This document shows, one piece after another, positions 44,172-52,920 of a DNA stretch of 64,000 nucleotides; position 1 is the first letter of the stretch, and every line of letters starts with the position of its first letter. The DNA is from Cupriavidus campinensis. Its GTDB lineage: Bacteria > Pseudomonadota > Gammaproteobacteria > Burkholderiales > Burkholderiaceae. The notes under the pieces are model-generated. The model was given only the letters and a program-made list of their open reading frames with translations, was not told the DNA's origin and ran no database searches. The translations under genes and the position numbers were made by a program. The stretch is from NCBI RefSeq assembly GCF_905397395.1, contig NZ_CAJPVH010000005.1:1-64000 (forward strand), in the 5' to 3' direction.

Positions 44172-44840
44172 ATGGCCTATCAGTTCGATTTCCTGTCGGT
44201 GCTCGATTACACCGACGTCCTGCTCAAGGGCATCGCCGTCACGGCACAGCTCACGCTCACGGGCGGCGTGCTGGGCGTGGCGGTGGCCATCTTTGGCGCC
44301 TGGGCCCGGACGCAGGGGCCGGCATGGCTGCGCGCCATCGTCAGCGCCTATGTGGAGGTGATCCGGAACACGCCGTTCCTGATCCAGCTCTTCTTCATCT
44401 TCTTCGGCCTGCCCAGCCTGGGCGTGCAACTGCCCGAGATGGTGGCCGCCTCGCTGGCGATGGTGATCAACCTGGGCGCCTACGGCACCGAGATCATCCG
44501 GGCCGGGCTGGCCGCCACGCCGCGCGGCCAGTTCGAGGCTGGCGCCAGCCTGGCGATGTCGCCGCTGCAGGTGTTCCGCCACGTGGTGCTGCGCCCGGCG
44601 CTGCAGAAGATCTGGCCGGCGCTGTCGAGCCAGATCGTGATCGTCATGCTCGGCTCGGCGGTCTGCTCGCAGATCGCCGCGCAGGACCTGACCTACGCCG
44701 CCAACTTCATCCAGGGCCGCAACTTCCGCGCCTTCGAGGTCTATCTGGTGAGCACCGTGATCTACCTGTTGCTGGCGCTGCTGCTGCGCCAGCTGCTGCG
44801 CGGCGTGGGCCGGCAGCTGTTTGCGCGGAGGGCGCGATGA
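44172..44840 (+). CDS. Polar amino acid ABC transporter permease
   Basis: The 222-residue inner-membrane protein has five or so hydrophobic segments and the HisM-type block VEVIRNTPFLIQLFFIFFGLPSLG; the EAA loop is present (GQFEAGASLAMSPLQVFRHVVLRPAL). It overlaps the next permease by ATGA, and should form a heterodimer with it. Confidence 0.93.
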   Translation: MAYQFDFLSVLDYTDVLLKGIAVTAQLTLTGGVLGVAVAIFGAWARTQGPAWLRAIVSAYVEVIRNTPFLIQLFFIFFGLPSLGVQLPEMVAASLAMVINLGAYGTEIIRAGLAATPRGQFEAGASLAMSPLQVFRHVVLRPALQKIWPALSSQIVIVMLGSAVCSQIAAQDLTYAANFIQGRNFRAFEVYLVSTVIYLLLALLLRQLLRGVGRQLFARRAR

Positions 44841-45493
44841 TCGACTTCACGCTGTGGGACATCGTGCGCAACCTGCTGCTGGCGGCGCGCTGGACCGTCC
44901 TGCTGTCGCTGGTGGCCTTTGTCGGCGGCGGCGTGGTGGGCCTGCTGGTGCTGCTGATGCGCACCAGCAAGCGACCCTTCCTGCGCCGCGCCACCTGGGC
45001 CTATATCGAGATCTTCCAGGGCACGCCGCTGCTGATGCAGCTGTTCCTGGCCTTCTTCGGCCTGGCGCTGTTCGGCGTGGATGTGCCCGCGTGGCTCGCC
45101 GCCGGCGTGGCGCTGACGCTCTGGACCGCCGCCTTCCTGGCCGAGATCTGGCGCGGCTGCGTGGAGGCGATTCCGCGCGGCCAGTGGGAGGCATCCGGCA
45201 GCCTGGCCATGAGCTACGTGCAGCAGATGCGCCACGTGATCCTGCCGCAGGCCATGCGGATTGCCGTGGCGCCTACCGTCGGCTTTGGCGTGCAGGTCAT
45301 CAAGGGCACCGCGCTGGCCTCGATCATCGGTTTCACCGAGCTGTCCAAGGCCGGCACGATGATCGTCAACGCCAGCTTCCAGCCATTCACCGTGTATGCC
45401 GCCGTGGCGCTGATGTACTTCGCGCTGTGCTGGCCACTTTCGCAAGCCAGCAAAATGCTGGAGAGGAAATTCCATGCCGCTCATCGCCATTGA
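44837..45493 (+). CDS. Polar amino acid ABC transporter permease
   Basis: The 218-residue protein is the second permease: WAYIEIFQGTPLLMQLFLAFFGLALFG and the EAA loop GQWEASGSLAMSYVQQMRHVILPQAM are present. It starts inside the stop of the first permease and its own end overlaps the ATPase gene by 20 bases, so all are translationally coupled. Confidence 0.93.
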   Translation: MIDFTLWDIVRNLLLAARWTVLLSLVAFVGGGVVGLLVLLMRTSKRPFLRRATWAYIEIFQGTPLLMQLFLAFFGLALFGVDVPAWLAAGVALTLWTAAFLAEIWRGCVEAIPRGQWEASGSLAMSYVQQMRHVILPQAMRIAVAPTVGFGVQVIKGTALASIIGFTELSKAGTMIVNASFQPFTVYAAVALMYFALCWPLSQASKMLERKFHAAHRH

Positions 45494-46205
45494 CCAGGTT
45501 CGCAAATCGTTCGGCAGCAACGAGGTCCTGAAGGGGGTTTCGCTGTCGGTGGAGCCGGGCGAGGTCATCGCCATCATCGGCAAGAGCGGCTCGGGCAAGA
45601 GCACGCTGCTCCGCTGCATCAACGGGCTGGAGTCCATCGACGCCGGCGCCATCACCGTGGCCGGCGCCCATCTGGCCGACACCGAGCTGCAACTGCGCGC
45701 GCTGCGGCTCAAGGTGGGCATGATCTTCCAGCAGTTCAACCTGTTTCCGCACCTGAGCGCGGGGCGCAACGTGATGTTGTCGCCGATGATCGTCAAGGGT
45801 GTGCCGGAAGCCCGGGCGCGTGAGCTGGCAGAGCTGAACCTGGCCCGCGTGGGCCTCTCGGCCAAGTTCGACGCCTATCCGGATCAACTTTCCGGCGGGC
45901 AGCAGCAGCGCGTGGCGATTGCCCGGGCGCTGGCGATGCAGCCAGCCGCGCTGCTGTGCGACGAGATCACCTCGGCGCTGGACCCGGAACTTGTCAACGA
46001 GGTGCTCCAGGTCATGCGCGGGCTGGCTGCTGACGGGATGACGCTGCTGATGGTCACGCATGAGATGCGCTTCGCCCGCGAGGTGTGCGACCGCGTGGTC
46101 TTCATGCACCAGGGCAAGGTCCACGAGATCGGGCCGCCGGACGAGGTCTTCGCCCGTCCCAAGACCCCGGAGCTGCAGCAGTTCCTTGGCATGGTGGAAG
46201 CCTAG
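45474..46205 (+). CDS. Polar amino acid ABC transporter ATP-binding protein
   Basis: The 243-residue ATPase has Walker [10 protein letters not shown], a Q-loop at [16 protein letters not shown], the signature [15 protein letters not shown], and Walker [16 protein letters not shown] followed by the H-loop [10 protein letters not shown]. In Walker B the usual 'FDEPTSALDP' reads [19 protein letters not shown] precedes the start. It is GlnQ/HisP-like and ends the operon, overlapping the convergent desaturase stop by four bases. Confidence 0.95.
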   Translation: MPLIAIDQVRKSFGSNEVLKGVSLSVEPGEVIAIIGKSGSGKSTLLRCINGLESIDAGAITVAGAHLADTELQLRALRLKVGMIFQQFNLFPHLSAGRNVMLSPMIVKGVPEARARELAELNLARVGLSAKFDAYPDQLSGGQQQRVAIARALAMQPAALLCDEITSALDPELVNEVLQVMRGLAADGMTLLMVTHEMRFAREVCDRVVFMHQGKVHEIGPPDEVFARPKTPELQQFLGMVEA

Positions 46206-47125
46206 GCGCGGGCCTGACCCTGAGACTGCGCACGCAGGTTCTCGGTGGTCTCGCCCTTGCCGTCGGGCTGCCAGCCGGGGGGCATGGTGAGGTAGCCGAG
46301 GGCCGCGCCGAGGCTGGGCGCCGCCGCCATGTCGCGGAACAGGCCAATCCAGTGCTCGAACTGGTTCATCAGCGGGTTCACCGTGCGGGACGGCTTGACC
46401 AGCCCGTAGCGGCACGGCTCTTCGGCACGCTCGGCCACGTAGGTGCCGAACAGGCGGTCGAACACGATCAGCACGCCACCGTAGTTGGCATCGAGGTAAT
46501 CGACATTCGAAGCATGGTGCACGCGGTGCGCAGACGGCGTGTTGAACACGTATTCGAGCCAGCCCAGGCGCGGCACCCACGTGTTGTGCAGCCAGAACTG
46601 ATAGAGCAGGTTGAACATCAGCGTGGCCAGCACCACTTCCGGGCGCACGCCGAGCCAGACCAGCGGCGCAAAGAAGATCGCCGTGCCGGTGAGCTTGCCC
46701 GTCCAGCCGAGCCGGTAGGCCGAGGCCAGCGTGAGCTGGTTCGGCGAGTGGTGGACCGCGTGCGTCGCCCAGAAGAAGCGCACGCGGTGCGAGGCGCGGT
46801 GATACCAGTAGTAGCAGAACTCCTGCCCTACGAAGAGCAGCAGCACCATCAGCGCGCTGTTGAGCGTGACCGTGAACAGGCGGTGATCCCAGGCGAAGGC
46901 GAACACGGGCGTGGCCAGCGAGAGCGGCAGCAACACCGAGAGCTTGCGGCCGGCCAGGTCGGCCAGCGACAGCCAGACCTCCCGCCAGTCGAACGGGGCC
47001 TTCGAATTCCGGCGCTTGCGCCAGAGCACCACGGCTTCGACGAGCGAGACGGCGACGATAAACGCCGTGGCGTAGAGGGCGATCCGCTGGACGGATAGTT
47101 CGGGGTTGGCGGTGGGAGTCAGCAT
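46202..47125 (-). CDS. Sterol desaturase / fatty acid hydroxylase family membrane protein
   Basis: The 307-residue membrane enzyme has the di-iron histidine motifs of the family: HRASH (HR-x-x-H), HAVHHS and HRVHHASN. It has about four hydrophobic segments, and ASAYRLGWTGKL between them. Relatives hydroxylate or desaturate lipids, or carotenoids. The ATG at 47125 is set by GAGG seven bases upstream; one at 47137 has none. It stands alone on this strand. Confidence 0.9.
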   Translation of the reverse strand: MLTPTANPELSVQRIALYATAFIVAVSLVEAVVLWRKRRNSKAPFDWREVWLSLADLAGRKLSVLLPLSLATPVFAFAWDHRLFTVTLNSALMVLLLFVGQEFCYYWYHRASHRVRFFWATHAVHHSPNQLTLASAYRLGWTGKLTGTAIFFAPLVWLGVRPEVVLATLMFNLLYQFWLHNTWVPRLGWLEYVFNTPSAHRVHHASNVDYLDANYGGVLIVFDRLFGTYVAERAEEPCRYGLVKPSRTVNPLMNQFEHWIGLFRDMAAAPSLGAALGYLTMPPGWQPDGKGETTENLRAQSQGQARA

Positions 47126-47388
47126 GGCGTGCCTCATGGGGTAGTCGGTTGGGCATCGGGAACGCACTGTCAGGAACAGGATGGTGCGTCGCGGTGAGCC
47201 AAATGTAGGTGCCGCCCGCCAGCCGCGCCATGCGGGAAATATGTCGCCGGATGTCATGCCCGGACCGGTGCCGCGCCGTGTAACACCGCGACATGGTTTG
47301 CGCCTCGCGGACTGCCCCACCCCCTCCTATAGTTCGTCCCGTTGCCGCCGCACACCGGTCGGCTCACCTCACCAGGAAGGGACTCACC

Positions 47389-47697
47389 ATGAAACGCCTC
47401 GGCTTCGCTACCGCTACCGCCGCCCTCATCGTCGCCACCGTGACCGCCGCCACGCCCGCCTTCGCCGGCTGGTATGGCGCTGGGGCCGTCGTCGTCATGC
47501 CGCCGCCGCACGTTGTCTATGTCGCCCCGGCGCCGCGCCCCGTCTATGTCGCCCCGCCGCTGCCGCCGGTCTATGTCACGCCCCAGGCCGAATATGTCGC
47601 GCCGCGTGCGGTCTATGTGGCGCCGCCGCCCCACCCGGCTGTGTGGGTGCCGGGACATTGGGTGGGACGTGTCTGGGTGCCCGCACACTACGCATGA
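47389..47697 (+). CDS. Small secreted Pro/Val/Tyr-rich protein (YXWGXW-like)
   Basis: The 102-residue protein has a signal peptide (about 1-26, ending FAG). The mature part is made of VYVAP repeats (HVVYVAPAPRPVYVAPPLPPVYV...), with VWVPGHWVGRVWVPAHYA at the C-terminus. This tail is typical of small envelope proteins common in Burkholderiales. AGGAAGG lies upstream. It probably reaches the periplasm or outer membrane. Its role is unknown. Confidence 0.8.
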   Translation: MKRLGFATATAALIVATVTAATPAFAGWYGAGAVVVMPPPHVVYVAPAPRPVYVAPPLPPVYVTPQAEYVAPRAVYVAPPPHPAVWVPGHWVGRVWVPAHYA

Positions 47698-47742
47698 CTT
47701 CGGGTATCGTTCCCGCATGACGGATGGTCACGGAGACATGCC

Positions 47743-48456
47743 ATGGAGGTAGTCAACCGCATCCTCGTGCTGGACGACGAGGCCGAGTTGCGCAACATGC
47801 TGCAGCGCTTCCTGACCAGCCAGGGCTTCCGCGTGCGCGCCGTAGCCGATGGCAAGCAACTCGACCGCTACCTCCAGCGCGAACCCTACGACCTGCTCGT
47901 GCTCGACCTGATGATGGCACCCGAGGACGGCCTGACCATCTGCCGGCGGCTGCGTGCAGACGGCATCACGCTGCCCGTGCTGATGCTGACCGCCAAGGGC
48001 GATCCCATGGACCGCGTGCTGGGGCTGGAAACCGGCGCGGACGACTACCTCGCCAAGCCATTCGTGCCGGACGAACTGGTGGCCAGAATCCGCGCGCTGC
48101 TGCGCCGCCAGCGCATTGCGGCGGGCGACCCCACCGTCACCGCGCAGACGCTGCGCTTCGGCGAATTCGAGTTCGATGTCGGCCAGCAGACGCTGCGGCT
48201 GCGTGGCGATCCCGTGGAGGTGCATTCAGCCCAGATGCTGTTGCTGCACGCGCTGGGCTCCTCGCCTAACCGGCCCGTGAGCCGGGAGAACCTGCTCGCC
48301 CGCGCCCGGGGGCGGGACCATGACGCGCTGGACCGCAGCATCGACGTACAGGTGCTGCGCCTGCGCCAGATCATCGAGGAAGACCCATCCAAGCCCCGCT
48401 TCATCAAGACGGTGTGGGGCGTGGGCTACATGCTGGTGGCCGGCGTGGCGTCGTGA
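47743..48456 (+). CDS. OmpR family response regulator
   Basis: The 237-residue regulator has a receiver domain (about 5-120: ILVLDDEAELRNML, Asp in LLVLDLMM, Lys in LAKPF) and a C-terminal winged helix of OmpR/PhoB type (about 140-235, DRSIDVQVLRLRQIIEEDPSKPRFIKTVWGVGYML). GGAGA precedes the start. It overlaps the kinase start by one base, so the two are coupled. It looks closer to OmpR than to QseB, as the linker and FIKTVWGVGYMLVA fit. Confidence 0.93.
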   Translation: MEVVNRILVLDDEAELRNMLQRFLTSQGFRVRAVADGKQLDRYLQREPYDLLVLDLMMAPEDGLTICRRLRADGITLPVLMLTAKGDPMDRVLGLETGADDYLAKPFVPDELVARIRALLRRQRIAAGDPTVTAQTLRFGEFEFDVGQQTLRLRGDPVEVHSAQMLLLHALGSSPNRPVSRENLLARARGRDHDALDRSIDVQVLRLRQIIEEDPSKPRFIKTVWGVGYMLVAGVAS

Positions 48457-49787
48457 TGCGGCTGCCCCGGTCGCTGCTGGCGCGCAATATCGCCCTGCTG
48501 GTGGCGCTGGTGGCTGTCACGCAGGCCTGCTCCCTCACGGTGCTGCTCCACTACATGCAGCGCCCGCGCATCGAGCGGGCGGCCATCATCTTTGCGGACT
48601 ATGTGAAGACGCTCGATAGCGTACTGGCCGCGCTGCCGCCCGCCGAAGCACAGGCGGTCACCGCGCGGCTCGGCGCCCAGACGGCAGACCCGGTTCCGGC
48701 GCCCCCCGCAGACGGTGCCGCCAGCCCGCTGCGCCTGTTCCGCACCTACCAGCGCGACGTCTTCTTGCACGCCCTGCGCCGTGACCTGCCGCCCGACATG
48801 CCGGTGCGCTGGCAGATCGGCGCCCCCGATGCCGAGGAGCGCCTGTGGATCCGCGTGCACGTGGCCGGTACCCCGGCGTGGATTTCCCTGCCGATGACCG
48901 CCGATGCCCGCGCCAGCGGCATCCTGGCCGCGCTGGCGCTCTCCACCGCACTGGCGATGCTGGCCGCGCTGACCGGCTACCTGATCCAGCGCCACCTGAA
49001 CCGGCCGTTGCAGGACCTCGCCCGCGCCGCACGCGACGTGTGCGGCGGCGAGATGCCGGCACCGCTGCCCACGGACGGCCCCACGGAAATCGCGCAGGTC
49101 AGCGCCGCCTTCAACCAGATGACCGACACCCTGCGCCAGGCCGAAGCCTCCCGCGCGCTGATGCTGGCGGGCATCTCGCACGACATCCGCACGCCGCTGA
49201 CCAAGCTGCGCCTGGCCATGGCAATGGCGATGCCACGCGGCAGCGACGACGCTTTCGTCGCTGCCACCGAAAGCTATCTCGACCAGATCGACACCATCCT
49301 CCAGCAGTTCATGGACTACGCCGGCAGCGGCGAGCGCGAGCCGCCCCAGCCGGGTGACCTCAACGCGCTGGTGCGGCAGTTGTCATCCGATTTCGCCGGG
49401 CTGGGGCACAGCTTCGAGCTGTCGATCGGCAACCTGCCGCCGCTCGACTACCGCCCGGTGAGCCTGATGCGGCTGCTGATGAACCTGATGCAGAACGCCG
49501 TGGTCTACGGCCGCACCGGGCTGGCTGTGCGCACCTGGGCCGATGCGGAAACCGCCTACGTGGCAGTGTGCGACCGGGGCGACGGCATCGGCGCCCAGCA
49601 GTTGGAACAACTCAAGGCACCTTTCGCTCGCGGCGACAACGCGCGGGGCCATTCAGGCGGCACCGGGCTGGGGCTGGCGATTGTCGAGCGCATCGCGCGG
49701 CTGCACGGCGGCTCGCTGCAATTCCGCCCACGTGACGGCGGCGGCCTGGAAGCCGTGGTGGCGCTGCCGCTGCGGCCAGCGGCCTGA
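48456..49787 (+). CDS. EnvZ-like sensor histidine kinase
   Basis: The 443-residue inner-membrane kinase has two membrane segments (about 10-30 and 155-175) that bound a periplasmic domain of about 120 residues. HAMP follows (LNRPLQDLARAARDVCGGE), then HisKA with GISHDIRTPLTKLRLAM, and a HATPase domain (LMQNAVVYG, CDRGDGI, GGTGLGLAIVERIARLHGG). It is the partner of the upstream regulator. The periplasmic domain is Pro/Ala-rich and I cannot tell the signal. Confidence 0.93.
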   Translation: MRLPRSLLARNIALLVALVAVTQACSLTVLLHYMQRPRIERAAIIFADYVKTLDSVLAALPPAEAQAVTARLGAQTADPVPAPPADGAASPLRLFRTYQRDVFLHALRRDLPPDMPVRWQIGAPDAEERLWIRVHVAGTPAWISLPMTADARASGILAALALSTALAMLAALTGYLIQRHLNRPLQDLARAARDVCGGEMPAPLPTDGPTEIAQVSAAFNQMTDTLRQAEASRALMLAGISHDIRTPLTKLRLAMAMAMPRGSDDAFVAATESYLDQIDTILQQFMDYAGSGEREPPQPGDLNALVRQLSSDFAGLGHSFELSIGNLPPLDYRPVSLMRLLMNLMQNAVVYGRTGLAVRTWADAETAYVAVCDRGDGIGAQQLEQLKAPFARGDNARGHSGGTGLGLAIVERIARLHGGSLQFRPRDGGGLEAVVALPLRPAA

Positions 49788-49892
49788 CATTTCTCGACAT
49801 ACTTGCTGCATGGCATCTGTAGGCGGTTTTTCCCATACTGGGTTCCAGCGATGCACCGACACGCTCCAACCCAACCGATACAGGATTTCGCC

Positions 49893-50636
49893 ATGCAAAC
49901 CACCCAACTCTCCCTCGTTGCCCGCCGCTTCACACTCGCCACGCTGACCGCCGCCACGCTGCTTGCCGCCGGCTGCGCCAGCGCCGCTACGACCATGACG
50001 CAAGACGTTGCCGCCCTCCCCGGCAACGCGGACATCATCTACGTGCAGACCTTCAATGCCAATCCCGATCAGGTCAAGGTGGACAGCCGCCTGATGCAAA
50101 AGGTCATGACGATGGCCGGCACCGACAGCCAGGCCGGTAAGGCCGTGCGCGATGCGCGCGAGGCCCGTGACCAGGTGAGCGATGAAATCGTGCGGCAGCT
50201 GCGCGCCAAGGGGCTCAACGTGGTGCGCCTGGATGGCCCGGTCCCGGCGGGCGCGAATGCGCTGGTCGTTACCGGCCAGTTCGACAAGATCGATGAAGGC
50301 AACCAGCGCCGCCGCATGCTGGTGGGCCTGGGCGCGGGCAAGAGCAATGTGGGCGCGTCGGTCGAACTGGTCTACCAGCCCGCCAGGGGCCCGGCGATGC
50401 CCTTGCAGGACTTCCACGCCAGCGCGGATAGCGGCCACATGCCCGGCGTGGCGGAAACCGCCGGCGTGGGCGCGGTGGCCGGCCATGTGGCCATGTCAGC
50501 CGCCGCCGGTGGCGCGGCGCATGGCGTCAGTGAACTGCAGCACGACAGCGTCTACAACGACGCCACGCGCCTTGCCGACGCCATCGCCAAGCAGGTGGCC
50601 CAATCCGCTCAATCTGCTCAGCGCCCGCTCTCCTGA
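49893..50636 (+). CDS. DUF4410 family lipoprotein
   Basis: The 247-residue protein has a signal peptide and lipobox (LLAAGC). The body shows the DUF4410 pattern: a first strand YVQTFNANPDQVKVD, a helix VSDEIVRQLRAKGLNVVRLD, then ALVVTGQFDKIDEGNQRRRMLVGLGAGKSNVGASVELVY. It ends with a helical segment. The family is periplasmic and uncharacterised. Its 3' end overlaps the convergent peptidase gene by 19 bases. Confidence 0.82.
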   Translation: MQTTQLSLVARRFTLATLTAATLLAAGCASAATTMTQDVAALPGNADIIYVQTFNANPDQVKVDSRLMQKVMTMAGTDSQAGKAVRDAREARDQVSDEIVRQLRAKGLNVVRLDGPVPAGANALVVTGQFDKIDEGNQRRRMLVGLGAGKSNVGASVELVYQPARGPAMPLQDFHASADSGHMPGVAETAGVGAVAGHVAMSAAAGGAAHGVSELQHDSVYNDATRLADAIAKQVAQSAQSAQRPLS

Positions 50637-51889
50637 AGCATGCGCGTCATCAGGTAGAGGCGCGGGACGATGGAATCGAGTTCGATGTACTCGTCACGCG
50701 CGTGATAGCCAAAGCCGGACAGGCCAAAGCTCTCCACCACGGCGGCCTTGCCCGACTGGCCCGCGAAGCCGGCATCGGTGGCCCCGCCCGTGCCGGGAAA
50801 CAGCGCCAGTTGCCGGCCGTCCAGTTCCGCATAGATCTTCTGGGCCTGCGCCGCCAGCTCCCGGCCGCGCGCATTGACCACGAAGGGCGGGCGGCCCTCC
50901 TCCATCGTGATGGTGGTCTGCGTATCGGGCACCAGATGGCCCGCGTTGACCTTCTCCTGCAGCGCCGCCTGCAGCTTCTGGGCGGCACCGGCAGCCGTCA
51001 CGCGCACGTCGCCGAAGGCGCTGGCCGATGCGGGAATCTGGTTGCGCGCATCGCCGGCCTTGGCATTGGTCCAGTTCAGTTGCGAGCCCGGCACGGACTT
51101 CGCCACATCGCGCGTCTGCTGCAACTGGTAGGCCAGTTCCATCAGGGCATTGCGGCCCAGCTCCGGCGCCGCGCCGGCGTGCGCGGCGCGGCCCTGGACA
51201 GCCATCGTCGCGGAGGCCGTGCCGGCGGCGCCAAGCAGCAGCGACTCCGTCTTGGCCACGGCCTTGGCCGGATTGGGCTCGCAGGACAGCACCACATCGT
51301 GCTGCGCCCCCAACGCGGCAATGGCGGCGCCGGAGCCGAGCGAACCGATTTCCTCGTCGGCGTTGAACAGCACGGTCACCCGTGCGAAGTCCTTCCAGCC
51401 CTGCGCCTTCATGATCTCCAGCGAATGCAGGATGACCGCGATGCCGCCCTTGTCGTCCGCGATACCCGGCCCGTAGAGCTTGTTGCCCTCCTCGCGGATC
51501 GGCTGCGAGGCCAGCGTGTTATGCGGATAGACCGTGTCCATGTGGGCGATCAGCAGGATGCGGCCCCGCCCCGTGCCCTCCAGCGTGCCCTTGACGATCG
51601 GGCCGTGGCCCTGCGCCGCCGGCACGCGCTCCACGCTGGCACCCAGCGCCTTGAGGCGCTTCTCGGTGTAGGCGGCCATGCGGTTCAGCCCGTCGATGTC
51701 ATGGCTGCCCGACTCGATCGACACCATCTCCTTGAGCGACTGCACCACGCCCGGCTGCGCGGCCTGTGCCGCCTGCAGCAGGACCGCGTCCGACCCGGCG
51801 GCCAGCGCGGTGCCGCCCCAGGCCAATGACAATGCGATGGAGAGCGCAGCGGGCAGCGCTGCGCGACGATGACGAACGGAACGGGGCAT
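50618..51889 (-). CDS. M20 family metallopeptidase (glutamate carboxypeptidase type)
   Basis: The 423-residue protein has a signal peptide (about 1-30, ending ALAAG), so it acts in the periplasm. The zinc ligands and catalytic residues of M20 are present: HMDTVYP (His-x-Asp), GPGIADDKGG (Asp), and NADEEIGSLGS (Glu pair), followed by CEPNPAKA and FGTGG-like block (FPGTGGATDAGF), with HARDEYIEL at the end. This fits carboxypeptidase G2-like enzymes that remove C-terminal glutamate from folates or peptides. The start is the internal Met before RSVRHRR. Confidence 0.92.
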   Translation of the reverse strand: MPRSVRHRRAALPAALSIALSLAWGGTALAAGSDAVLLQAAQAAQPGVVQSLKEMVSIESGSHDIDGLNRMAAYTEKRLKALGASVERVPAAQGHGPIVKGTLEGTGRGRILLIAHMDTVYPHNTLASQPIREEGNKLYGPGIADDKGGIAVILHSLEIMKAQGWKDFARVTVLFNADEEIGSLGSGAAIAALGAQHDVVLSCEPNPAKAVAKTESLLLGAAGTASATMAVQGRAAHAGAAPELGRNALMELAYQLQQTRDVAKSVPGSQLNWTNAKAGDARNQIPASASAFGDVRVTAAGAAQKLQAALQEKVNAGHLVPDTQTTITMEEGRPPFVVNARGRELAAQAQKIYAELDGRQLALFPGTGGATDAGFAGQSGKAAVVESFGLSGFGYHARDEYIELDSIVPRLYLMTRMLQESGR

Positions 51890-52014
51890 GAGGATTCCTG
51901 TGTGGACGGTTGGCGACAAAAACCGATCCTAGCGCCTGCGCGCGCGGCCGGGGAGAGTCAATCCCGCCAATCCACGCGCCATTCCCGCCAACGCCATGCC
52001 CCTCAGGAGGTGAT

Positions 52015-52749
52015 TTAACTGCTCAGCGAGATACGGTTGACGACGTCCTCTACGCCGTACACATACCAGGCATCCCGCTCTACCTGCTTGCGCGCGCCTT
52101 CGCTCGTGGCATAGCCGTCGAGCGTTACCACACGCTGCGCGGTGCGCACCGCGATGCGGCCCGCATCGACGAACGGATCGGTTTCCAGCACCAGTTGCAG
52201 CGCCTCGGTGATTTCCTCATCGCTATCCGCCTCGGCCGGCGCCACCACCAGTTCGTTCACCACGCAGCGGCAGCCGCGCGACCACCATGCCAGCACGCCA
52301 GCCAGCCGCATGTGGGAGAGGCTGATCACATTGCCGGTCAGCGTGACCACGCCATTGACGGCGGCCACCTCGATCCAGCCGCTGCGCTCGCCCACGGCCT
52401 CGCGGCGTGCCTCGTCCTGGCCCTTTACCTTCGCGCAGATTTTGCAGTTGCGGAAATCGATCGCGGTAAGCAGTCGCTGGCACACGGCATCGCGCAGTTC
52501 GCCGTCACCCACCGGCGCGCCGCCATCGGCAATGCGCAGGTGGTCAATGACCATGGTCACGCCGTCCACGCGCCGCAGATGTGCGGCGGCGCGCGTCTTG
52601 TCGACGATGTCCGCCACCTCGCCCTCGAGGATCAGCGCGCCGTCGGAAAGCCGCAGGTGAATGGTGGGATGAAGGTGATGGCCCTGATACGGCACATGCG
52701 CCAACGCGGCTCGCGCCTGCGTCAGCACCGCTTCGCTACTCTGCTGCAT
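52015..52749 (-). CDS. BON-domain protein
   Basis: The 244-residue protein has three BON-type repeats with the pattern L-x-x-G-x-V: IHLRLSDGALILEGEVADIVDKTRAAAHLRRVDGV, IEVAAVNGVVTLTGNVISLSHMRLAGVLAWWSRGCRCVVNEL, and IAVRTAQRVVTLDGYATSEGARKQVERDAWYVYGVEDVVN. Two Cys in the middle (RNCKIC) are unusual. No signal peptide is seen, which differs from OsmY; many cytoplasmic BON proteins of Burkholderiales are stress-induced. GGAGAAA precedes the start. Confidence 0.85.
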   Translation of the reverse strand: MQQSSEAVLTQARAALAHVPYQGHHLHPTIHLRLSDGALILEGEVADIVDKTRAAAHLRRVDGVTMVIDHLRIADGGAPVGDGELRDAVCQRLLTAIDFRNCKICAKVKGQDEARREAVGERSGWIEVAAVNGVVTLTGNVISLSHMRLAGVLAWWSRGCRCVVNELVVAPAEADSDEEITEALQLVLETDPFVDAGRIAVRTAQRVVTLDGYATSEGARKQVERDAWYVYGVEDVVNRISLSS

Positions 52750-52920
52750 GATGTTTCTCCATGTTTCGTGGAGATGAGTGGCGCGTGCCCCTGCCTGCGA
52801 GCACGCGTGGCAGCGACTGGCCGCGCATCAGCCCGCGCGGCCTGTCCGTCCAGCTATTGTAGGCATTCCGATGGGAGCGCGTTGGCGGAGTGATGCCGGC
52901 GCCTCTGGGGCGGAAAGGGC

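Noticed and set aside
39830-44173. A single open frame of 1447 codons on the minus strand
   Set aside because: Only its last 402 codons look like protein (the DadA-like enzyme). The rest is the mirror of the ABC and GntR genes, rich in Arg, Gly and His without motifs, as expected of antisense frames in GC-rich DNA.
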